NCBI GenBank assembly: GCA_030620005.1
Contig: JAUXAJ010000117.1
Coordinates: 1 to 13,978 of the forward strand
DNA length: 13,978 bases
Source: Promethearchaeota archaeon
GTDB taxonomy: Archaea > Asgardarchaeota > Lokiarchaeia > Sigynarchaeales > SOKP01
Direction: 5' to 3'
Numbering within the stretch: position 1 is the first letter of the stretch; each line of letters opens with the position of its first letter. Made by a program: the position numbers and the translations under genes. Shown in pieces: positions 6,441 through 12,387 of this stretch. The notes below the pieces were generated by a model. That model saw nothing but the letters and a program-made list of their open reading frames with translations, did not search any database and had not been told where the DNA came from.

Positions 6441-8501
6441 GTGAAATTATTAAAGAAAAAAGATCTAATCATAACCCCAAATTTAAAGAAGACTTTCACG
6501 CTAATAAATCAACATTTATACGGAAAACTGAAGTATACTGACACGGATACTCGTGCGCGTTCTAAAGAAATCGTAAATCTTTTGTTTTGCAAGCTGGTGG
6601 ATGAGATAAATAAATCTCAAGAAGACGTAATGGATTTCCAAATCAAAAACGGCGAATCGGAAGAGAAATTGCTTGTTCGAATTCAAAAATTCTTTAATGA
6701 TAATGTTAAACGGAAGTATTTAGATTTAATTGCCGAAAACGAGCAAATTAGATTGAATAAAGAGTTAATAAGAGTAATAATTGAAGAGTTACAGTCAATT
6801 TCATTAGTAGAATCCTCCAAGGACGTGTTAAGTGATGCTTTCGAAATTTTCGTGAGTAAAATTTTAAAGGACGAGGGCGGGCAGTTTTTCACGCCGGTAA
6901 ATATTGTTAAATTTATTGTAAGTTATTTAGACCCTGAGATCGATTCGAAAATATTGGATCCTGCTTGCGGACATGGAGGCTTCTTATTGGAAGCGAAAGA
7001 GTATTTGTGGACAAAGCTTGATGAATCAGGAAGCGGTGCCAAGAAAAAAAAAGAAGTTATTTCCAACCTACATGGTATAGATAAAGATTTGTTTTTAGTG
7101 AAGCTTGGTAAATTATACTTAGAGATATTAAGTGGTGGACGATCGAATATTTATTGCGAAGATTCGTTAGATCCTTTGAATTATCGAAAAAACGCTCAAA
7201 AATTAATTAAAAACGACTCTTTCGACTATATTTTTACAAACCCTCCGTTTGGCTCTAAAATTCCCATAGATGATAAAGAAATATTAGATTTGTATCAATT
7301 AGGTCACATTTGGAAATCTTTACGGGATTCCAAGTGGGAAATGCTTTCTACATTGGTAAAAAAACAACCTCCTCAAGTTTTATTCGTTGAACGATGCGTT
7401 CAATTACTCAGAGATGGAGGCAAATTAGGCATCGTTTTGCCCGAGGGAATCTTTGGAAATCCGTCAGATAGATATATATGGGAGTATTTAACTTCAAGGG
7501 GAAGAATTTTAGCAATAATCTCTTTAGATCAAAATTCATTTCAGCCGTTTACTTGCAATAAAACAAGCATATTATTATTTCAAAAATTAAAGAAAATTCC
7601 AACCGATTACAAAATTGACTTTGCAATCGTAGATCACGTTGGGCATGATAAAGATGGAAAAGTATTGTATAAACTAAATAAAAATGGCACTAAAAAGTTA
7701 GATCAGGATGGTAATCCAATTATTAATGATGATTTAATCAATCTTCATGTGAAACTAAAAAAATGCGAAGATTTTAACCATGTAAAAGATCAAAAATGTT
7801 TTAAAATAAATTTAAGTCAGATAAAGAAGAAAATTTTCATCCCAAATTACTACATTGGTGTAGAAAAGCCCTTAAAATTACTCCGTGATAATACTAAATA
7901 TACTTTATTTTCAATGAGACAATTGGTTGAGAAAAAAATCATTCATTCAAATAACGGTGGATACATACCAAGAGGAAATGAGATTGGATCCCAAGTATAC
8001 GGATTAGGAAATGTTCCATTCATTCGCACTAGTGATATAAATAATTGGGAAGTAAATTTGGATTCTCATAAAAAGACTTCTGAAGAAGTCTACGATCATT
8101 ATAAGGAAAAACAGAACATTGAGGAAGGTGATATTCTTATAGTTAAAGATGGCGGTCCTAATTTAATTGGAAAAACTGCTTATGTCACAAAATTAGACAC
8201 AAAAATAGTGATTCAGAGCCATATCTATCAGATTAAACCCTTAAAAAATAAAGAATTCATTGATTCATGCCTCTTATTATACATTTTAAATTTGGATATA
8301 GTACAAAAGCAGATTCAAGCGATTACTTTCATTCAAGGTACAATTGCTACTATAGGAAATCGAATTATGGATGTAATCTTGCCTATTCCATCAGAAAAAG
8401 CAAAAAGAAAGGAGATCTCAAATTATATTGAAAAAATAATTAATGAAAAAATTGAAACGAGAAAAAAAATCAGAAATTTATCTTTAAATTTCTTTACATG
8501 A
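6441..8501 (+). CDS. Type I-like N6-adenine DNA methyltransferase fused to a specificity (HsdS-type) domain
   Basis: 686 residues starting with GTG. Residues 1-130 are a helical N-terminal domain as in HsdM. The catalytic domain follows with GGQFFTPVNIVKF (147-159, motif X region), the SAM-binding DPACGHGGFLL (173-183, motif I), HGIDKD (211-216) and the adenine-methylation motif IV TNPPFG (266-271). From about residue 465 the protein becomes HsdS-like: VPFIRTSDINNWEV, GDILIVKDGGPNLIGKTAYV, then FIQGTIATIGNRIMDVILPI and a long charged terminal helix. A single target-recognition domain is present, so it probably recognises DNA as a homodimer or a half-site. It should methylate adenine in a specific sequence. 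No restriction subunit is encoded around it. Its stop overlaps an ATG (ATGA at 8498-8501), the coupling usual before a partner gene, but the downstream frame is broken after 15 codons. It is either an orphan or the remains of a restriction-modification system. Confidence 0.92.
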   Translation: MKLLKKKDLIITPNLKKTFTLINQHLYGKLKYTDTDTRARSKEIVNLLFCKLVDEINKSQEDVMDFQIKNGESEEKLLVRIQKFFNDNVKRKYLDLIAENEQIRLNKELIRVIIEELQSISLVESSKDVLSDAFEIFVSKILKDEGGQFFTPVNIVKFIVSYLDPEIDSKILDPACGHGGFLLEAKEYLWTKLDESGSGAKKKKEVISNLHGIDKDLFLVKLGKLYLEILSGGRSNIYCEDSLDPLNYRKNAQKLIKNDSFDYIFTNPPFGSKIPIDDKEILDLYQLGHIWKSLRDSKWEMLSTLVKKQPPQVLFVERCVQLLRDGGKLGIVLPEGIFGNPSDRYIWEYLTSRGRILAIISLDQNSFQPFTCNKTSILLFQKLKKIPTDYKIDFAIVDHVGHDKDGKVLYKLNKNGTKKLDQDGNPIINDDLINLHVKLKKCEDFNHVKDQKCFKINLSQIKKKIFIPNYYIGVEKPLKLLRDNTKYTLFSMRQLVEKKIIHSNNGGYIPRGNEIGSQVYGLGNVPFIRTSDINNWEVNLDSHKKTSEEVYDHYKEKQNIEEGDILIVKDGGPNLIGKTAYVTKLDTKIVIQSHIYQIKPLKNKEFIDSCLLLYILNLDIVQKQIQAITFIQGTIATIGNRIMDVILPIPSEKAKRKEISNYIEKIINEKIETRKKIRNLSLNFFT

Positions 8502-8545
8502 CGAAGGAAGTTGTTAATTTCAAAAGTGATTTAAAAATTAGTTGA
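8498..8545 (+). pseudogene. Broken frame coupled to the methyltransferase by ATGA overlap
   Basis: An ATG overlaps the methyltransferase stop, giving TKEVVNFKSDLKIS after the Met and then TGA. Past the stop the same frame stays open for 23 more codons (RILKFGKRLIAQVGFF and on). Another frame reads IFQEDILVFLRYKLNEYL before ending around 8658 inside the convergent regulator gene. The coupling suggests that a downstream partner once followed, but the fragments are too short to name. Confidence 0.25.
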
Positions 8546-8642
8546 AGAATACTAAAATTTGGAAAGAGATTAATTGCTCAAGTAGGATTTTTCAGGAAGA
8601 CATTCTGGTCTTTTTAAGATACAAGCTAAATGAGTATCTTCC

Positions 8643-9659
8643 TCATTCAGTTAGTCGATAATATATTCCAGGTCTTCCCATTTCAGATTTGATTGTAATT
8701 TCTTCTATTATTCTTTGTTCTTTTAAAAATTCTAGAATTTCTCTCAATTTACCGCCACCTGTTTTAGATTTTTTGCTTATATCTCTCGTTTTTATTAATA
8801 TGGAGTTTCCTATAAGATCTAAGATATTTTGTATAGATTTTGGATATTCCAACTCCATTCTCTTTAATACGGTCTTAATCTCAAGCATGTGTTTCGATTG
8901 TTTTACAACCATAGGTGCAAAAAAACCATTAAAAAGAAACATTTTATTATCCATGAATGAAATTGAATTCAGCCTTATATTATCGACTAAAAATAAACCT
9001 TCATTAACAATATCATCATTAAAGCGAACATTCCTACAAGTTTTTTCTTCCGTTTCAACTAAGGTTATTTTAATTCTCTTGAGAATTTCAGTAATAATTT
9101 CTAAGTAGTTTGTTATGTCCTTAAAATCTAATAAAGAAAAATAAATGGTTATACCCACGCCTCTCTTAACCGCTTCAAAAAGGGCTGGTTCAATTTTTTT
9201 TAGAAATATCGGTGGCAACGAAGACATTAATATCTCTTTTTCTGCATTTTCTATTAATTGATAAAAATTTTCAATTGCAAGATTTATGTTCGAGTAATAA
9301 TAAAATGAGATATTTTTTAGACAAACTCCGCTTTCACTTTCATTGATTTTAATTTCTTCATCTATTTTTTGAATGTTTTTCCTTAATTTTTCAAATTTTT
9401 TATTTAATAATTCATTTAATGCGAGTTTTGGGTTAATCCTATAATATAATTTTGGTTTTGTCGTTTCTGAAACTGAAACTAATCCTTTTTTCTCCAAGAT
9501 GGATAAATTACGCTGTACTTGGGAATAAGAGTAATTTAATTCCTTCTTAATTTCATTTATGCTCCCATCTTTTTTTATTAATAAATATCTATAAATTTTA
9601 ATAGAAATTTCTGTTAATCCAATCCCATTTAAAAAGCTTAGCGTCTTGCTATTAAACAT
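8643..9659 (-). CDS. TrmB-like transcriptional regulator with an additional C-terminal winged helix
   Basis: 338 residues from the ATG at 9659. The N-terminal winged helix fits the TrmB family: FLNGIGLTEISIKIYRYLL (9-27), the recognition helix in YSYSQVQRNLSILEKKGLV, and a wing ending YYRINP. A coiled coil follows (about 82-107, KKFEKLRKNIQKIDEEI), then a mixed alpha/beta effector domain in which AEKEILMSSLPPIFL resembles the phospholipase-D-like fold of TrmB regulators. Unusually, the last 60 residues look like a second winged helix (KLREILEFLKEQRIIEEITI, then GRPGIYYRLTE). A GTG start at 9752 preceded by GGTAAGGA would add 31 residues; I prefer the ATG because TrmB proteins begin just before the FLN segment. 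It is divergent from the small Cys protein and 4TM genes, so it may regulate them as well as itself. Its ligand is unknown. Confidence 0.82.
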   Translation of the reverse strand: MFNSKTLSFLNGIGLTEISIKIYRYLLIKKDGSINEIKKELNYSYSQVQRNLSILEKKGLVSVSETTKPKLYYRINPKLALNELLNKKFEKLRKNIQKIDEEIKINESESGVCLKNISFYYYSNINLAIENFYQLIENAEKEILMSSLPPIFLKKIEPALFEAVKRGVGITIYFSLLDFKDITNYLEIITEILKRIKITLVETEEKTCRNVRFNDDIVNEGLFLVDNIRLNSISFMDNKMFLFNGFFAPMVVKQSKHMLEIKTVLKRMELEYPKSIQNILDLIGNSILIKTRDISKKSKTGGGKLREILEFLKEQRIIEEITIKSEMGRPGIYYRLTE

Positions 9660-9700
9660 TTTAAAAATTAAAAAAATGATTTTAGATCTTATGTAATTAG

Positions 9701-9711
9701 TTTGTGACAAA
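9701..9711. promoter_or_regulatory. Candidate operator palindrome upstream of the TrmB-like gene
   Basis: TTTGTGACAAA is a perfect 5-bp inverted repeat around one base, extended by ATTAG on the left and TAAT on the right with one base out of register. It lies 42-52 nt before the regulator's ATG, just upstream of a possible TATA element (9678-9685, CTAAAATC on the minus strand). A half-site (CACAAA) recurs at 9751-9756. The position suits autoregulation. Confidence 0.3.
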
Positions 9712-9821
9712 TAATAAAAACATTTTGTATTTATAATAGATTTATTAATCACAAATTCCTTACCAACTCAACACTTAAAAAATCTTGTTAAAAATTTAAA
9801 AAATAACGGAGTTAAATTAAA

Positions 9822-9950
9822 ATGGCATTATGTAAGGATTGTAAATTTTATAAACCTATTGACGAGACGAAAGGAGATTGCTTTGGTCACGAAATTCCTG
9901 CGAATACTGATTCTGATAATTGTCCTACCAAAAGCTTTCAGCCAAGATAA
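9822..9950 (+). CDS. Small four-cysteine protein resembling benzylsuccinate synthase small subunits
   Basis: 42 residues: Met-ALCKDCKFYKPIDETKGDC, then FGHEIPANTDSDNCPTKSFQ and PR. Cysteines at 4, 7, 20 and 34 (CxxC, x12, C, x13, C) and the CKDCKF...GDC pattern recall the small [4Fe-4S] subunits BssC/BssB of benzylsuccinate synthase and related small accessory subunits of glycyl-radical enzymes. The known subunits use four Cys to hold a cubane cluster. No glycyl-radical large subunit is visible in the window, so this may be a free-standing relative or a small zinc or Fe-S protein. GGAG at 9808-9811, 10 nt before the ATG, supports translation. The 4TM gene follows after 18 nt, so the two are probably co-transcribed. 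Confidence 0.7.
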   Translation: MALCKDCKFYKPIDETKGDCFGHEIPANTDSDNCPTKSFQPR

Positions 9951-9968
9951 TAGAGGTTTTGAATTATT

Positions 9969-10406
9969 ATGGTCGAGATAAACATTAAATCGTTAATATT
10001 AACATTTGTTCTTGGTTTTGCGTCCTGGTTATGGGCTTTTATTATCGTAGGTTCGGCATTTGTTGATCCGATGACAGGTCAACCAATCGCAAATCCTAAT
10101 TTCAGTTACTACATGGCAATGTTAATCGTTAATTTTATTTTGACGATTGTAGTAGCGGCACTATACATGTGGAAATGCGAGCAAAATAATCCTATTCTTG
10201 CGGAAAATTGGGCGTTGGATGCGATTATTTTCGGTGTAATTTTATGCGGGATGAATTTCTTATTGGATGCGCTCTTTTTTGGAGTGTTCATGCAAAAGGA
10301 TTTGCTCTCATATTTCTGGCTTGAAACGACTACGGGATATTTCTATCCGGCAATAATACTTGAGACATTAATATTGGCTTATTTAATATATGGTAGAAAA
10401 GAGTAA
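9969..10406 (+). CDS. Four-transmembrane protein of unknown function
   Basis: 145 residues with four hydrophobic segments: about 7-29 (ILTFVLGFASWLWAFIIVG), 46-67 (YYMAMLIVNFILTIVVAALY), 83-106 (LDAIIFGVILCGMNFLLDALFF) and 121-142 (TTGYFYPAIILETLILAYLI). Short loops carry conserved-looking polar residues: VDPMTGQPIANP between helices 1 and 2, and FMQKDLLSYFWLETTTGY between 3 and 4. There is no signal peptide cleavage site or enzymatic motif. I do not recognise the family. GAGG at 9953-9956, 12 nt before the ATG, may serve as ribosome-binding site. It follows the four-Cys mini-protein by 18 nt and is followed by a T16 tract, so the pair forms a two-gene unit. Confidence 0.8.
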   Translation: MVEINIKSLILTFVLGFASWLWAFIIVGSAFVDPMTGQPIANPNFSYYMAMLIVNFILTIVVAALYMWKCEQNNPILAENWALDAIIFGVILCGMNFLLDALFFGVFMQKDLLSYFWLETTTGYFYPAIILETLILAYLIYGRKE

Positions 10407-10428
10407 TTGTAAAAAAATTTTTAATTAA

Positions 10429-10707
10429 CTAAATATTTTTTTTTTTTTTTTGATTATTTTTTAGAACGGGCATTAAATTTATTGCTCCTTGAGGGCATCT
10501 ATGATAACATACTGAACACCCTCCACAAGACAAATCAGATGTAATGGTTATGGCCTTTCCATTTAAATTAAATTTTCTTATTGTTAAAGGACAAAATCTC
10601 ACGCAAGTCCCACAGGAAATGCATTTATACAAAATAGTTATAGCCCTATAAGATATTTTAGAAAGTTCTTTAATTTTTTTCTGTAAATCCCGTGAAGCCG
10701 CGTTCAT
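10429..10707 (-). CDS. 2[4Fe-4S] ferredoxin-like protein
   Basis: 92 residues. Two complete cluster motifs of the CxxCxxCxxxCP type: CISCGTCVRFCP (Cys 29, 32, 35, 39) and CGGCSVCYHRCP (Cys 61, 64, 67, 71), joined by a 21-residue link with a beta pair (KFNLNGKAITITSDLSC). This is a small electron-transfer protein of the cytosol. The first 28 residues (DLQKKIKELSKISYRAITIL) form a basic amphipathic helix not found in minimal ferredoxins and may dock a partner. The last residues (NNQKKKKNI) are encoded by a homopolymer that on the other strand is the T-tract after the convergent 4TM gene. It lies 88 nt downstream of, and on the same strand as, the nitronate-monooxygenase-like gene, but A/T tracts and a TATA-like TTTAAAATC (minus strand, about 10732-10740) between them suggest separate promoters. 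Confidence 0.88.
   Translation of the reverse strand: MNAASRDLQKKIKELSKISYRAITILYKCISCGTCVRFCPLTIRKFNLNGKAITITSDLSCGGCSVCYHRCPQGAINLMPVLKNNQKKKKNI
10436..10451 (+). terminator. T16 terminator of the four-Cys/4TM unit
   Basis: Sixteen consecutive T begin 30 nt after the 4TM stop codon. The tract lies inside the end of the convergent ferredoxin gene, where the opposite strand encodes four lysines, so the same bases serve as terminator and coding sequence. Confidence 0.55.
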
Positions 10708-10774
10708 GTTCCAATAAAAGTTAGCTTATTATGATTTTAAATAATTATTATGTTATATTGTTATAGATTTAAAT

Positions 10775-10782
10775 AAAAAAAA
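10775..10782 (-). terminator. T8 terminator after the nitronate-monooxygenase-like gene
   Basis: On the minus strand, eight T lie 14-21 nt beyond the stop codon of the gene at 10796-11821. Confidence 0.4.
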
Positions 10783-10795
10783 GAATAATACTAAA

Positions 10796-11821
10796 TTAAG
10801 AGATCCTTGAACACGCGTTTTTTAACAACTCTTCTGCTTTTTTAGTGAATCCCGTAACTATATCGTCAACATCCATTAATGAATCTATCAACCCACAAGA
10901 TTGGCCAACAGGTATCGCCCCGTTTTCTACATCTCCTTTCGTGTAAACAATTTCATACCTGTATAGGTCTTCCACCTGTTCATCTATGTTCAATATGCTC
11001 TTTTCTTGCGAAATTTTTGCTTGTTTTGAAACTACTTCGCCGTGTTCAAAACAATATTTATTTTTTAACAGTCTAATTGGTCCAAAACCGCCTGTGGTTA
11101 GCATCGTATCTCTATCTGTAGCTGGGGGGATGAGGGCCTTGTAATTAGGATGGAATTCGCTCTGATTTGAAGCAATAAACCGAGTACCCATCGCCACGGC
11201 ATCTGCACCCATTGCCAATGCTCCTGCTATACTCGAAGGTGTTGCGTATCCGCCACACGCAACGATCAACTTGTCGGGATATTTCTGAATCACTTCTTGA
11301 ATTAAGACAAGAGTAGTAACTTTTTCATAAGATTGATGTCCTCCTCCTTCAATTCCAGTTGTTACAATTCCATGACAGCCAATATCAACAATTTTATCAA
11401 CTAAAAATAGTACGGGTGCCACGTGGAAATGATATAAGCCATCATCTTTACTCCATAGTTTTCTGGCAAGTCTCGCATCTCCCGCGCTTGTTAATCCGTA
11501 AATCATTTGTTCTCGAATTTTAGGATTTGACTTTCTCCAATGCATTATTTTTCGGAGCAAAATTTTATGGTCCGTTTGCATTCTTGCCGTGCGGATGTTA
11601 AATCCAAAAGGTTTATCGATTGATTCTATGATATGGTCAATCTGTTCCTTAAAATCTACGATTGAATTCTTTCCTCGCAATGTGGCGTGGCTGATCACAC
11701 CTAACCCACCAGCCTCAGAAACGGCAATTGCCAATTCTGTGGTATAAAAAGGTCCCATTGGGGCGTTCAATATTGGATATTTAATACCAAATTGTTCTGT
11801 TATTCTCGTTTTTATAGCCAT
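10796..11821 (-). CDS. Nitronate monooxygenase / 2-nitropropane dioxygenase family flavoprotein
   Basis: 341 residues, a TIM-barrel FMN enzyme of the NPD family. Landmarks: YPILNAPMGPFYTTELAIAV (15-34, FMN-side loop), GLGVISH (39-45), PFGFNIRT (71-78), the catalytic-loop motif GIEGGGHQS (156-164, with His162 at the position of the proposed catalytic base), ACGGYATPSSIAGALAMGAD (188-207) and AVAMGTRF (208-215), the phosphate-binding end of the barrel. The C-terminal GQSCGLI is also typical. Family members oxidise alkyl nitronates; close relatives include FabK-type enoyl reductases and enzymes acting on acyl-CoA, and in this acyl-CoA-rich window a reductase role is possible. FMN is expected as cofactor. 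The promoter TATATAAAACC lies about 35 nt upstream of the ATG. Confidence 0.92.
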   Translation of the reverse strand: MAIKTRITEQFGIKYPILNAPMGPFYTTELAIAVSEAGGLGVISHATLRGKNSIVDFKEQIDHIIESIDKPFGFNIRTARMQTDHKILLRKIMHWRKSNPKIREQMIYGLTSAGDARLARKLWSKDDGLYHFHVAPVLFLVDKIVDIGCHGIVTTGIEGGGHQSYEKVTTLVLIQEVIQKYPDKLIVACGGYATPSSIAGALAMGADAVAMGTRFIASNQSEFHPNYKALIPPATDRDTMLTTGGFGPIRLLKNKYCFEHGEVVSKQAKISQEKSILNIDEQVEDLYRYEIVYTKGDVENGAIPVGQSCGLIDSLMDVDDIVTGFTKKAEELLKNACSRIS

Positions 11822-11852
11822 GCTTTTTTTCCAATTTTCAATATTTGTTATG

Positions 11853-11863
11853 GTTTTATATAT
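11853..11863 (-). promoter_or_regulatory. TATA box of the nitronate-monooxygenase-like gene
   Basis: The minus strand reads TATATAAAACC, 32-42 nt before the ATG at 11821. It is the cleanest TATA element in the window and predicts a leader of about 10 nt. Confidence 0.55.
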
Positions 11864-11908
11864 GTTTTTTACTTAAAAAATCTTTAAATTTTATTCTCTT
11901 CCAAAACC

Positions 11909-12312
11909 AACTTAAATTATCATATATCATTCAAGATAAAATGATTCTAGTTAATAAAACGGTTAAATTATCATATCTCATTCAATAAAAAATAATTCAA
12001 AAAAGAAAAATATAGTATAATCTCTATTAGTTATTGATTTTTAGAAAATCCTTTTACAAATTTCATGACTCCAAATGTAAATAAGGATAAACCAGCTAAT
12101 TTTAAAATTACAAATTAATACTAATTTTTTAGAGTATTTTTATATTTCTTATAGCGATGACATGATCACTAAATAAGCTAAATGTGCGCTAATTGTATTA
12201 AATGAACAACATGTTATAATTAATCCTTCTTTTTATTTTAAGATCATACTTTAAACTATTATATTTTCTTCTAGCCTCAACTTAAATTATCATATCTAAT
12301 TTTACATAAAAT
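11909..12312 (+). repeat. Three copies of a ~34-bp direct repeat in the spacer before the thiolase gene
   Basis: Copies at 11909-11942, 11959-11993 and 12279-12312 share the core TTAAATTATCATAT (exact at 11912, 11963 and 12282) followed by a T-C-A-T-T-C-A-like stretch and ATAAAAT. The outer two copies also resemble each other for about 20 nt upstream of the core, giving some 55 bp of similarity flanking a 315-nt segment. Spacings of 51 and 319 nt are irregular, so this is not a CRISPR array. They may be decayed ends of a small element, or regulatory sites. Confidence 0.6.
12031..12114 (-). pseudogene. Possible remnant of a membrane-protein C-terminus
   Basis: A 27-codon frame without start reads FVILKLAGLSLFTFGVMKFV, then KGFSKNQ and stop. 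A hydrophobic stretch ending in a short basic tail looks like the last transmembrane helix of a protein, and it sits between the outer copies of the direct repeat. No family can be named; chance is possible. I see nothing else gene-like in 11870-12330. Confidence 0.2.
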
Positions 12313-12339
12313 TATAAAAAAAAGATTAAATTAATCCTA

Positions 12340-12346
12340 TTTATAA
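12340..12346 (+). promoter_or_regulatory. TATA box of the thiolase/DUF35 unit
   Basis: TTTATAA lies 42-48 nt upstream of the probable GTG start at 12388. It predicts transcription from about 12370 through the thiolase and DUF35 genes. Confidence 0.4.
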
Positions 12347-12387
12347 CAAAATTAAATTCAGACAAATACTAAATAATTAAGTAAAAG

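Noticed and set aside
8689..9108. 139-codon plus-strand frame as a gene
   Set aside because: It lies wholly antisense to the well-supported TrmB-like gene and has no family features.
9660..9752. 31-residue N-terminal extension of the TrmB-like regulator from GTG 9752
   Set aside because: A GGTAAGGA precedes the GTG, but the extension is atypical for the family and would cover the promoter-like element and palindrome. It is kept only as an alternative.
11909..12312. CRISPR array
   Set aside because: Only three imperfect copies with spacings of 51 and 319 nt, and no cas genes.
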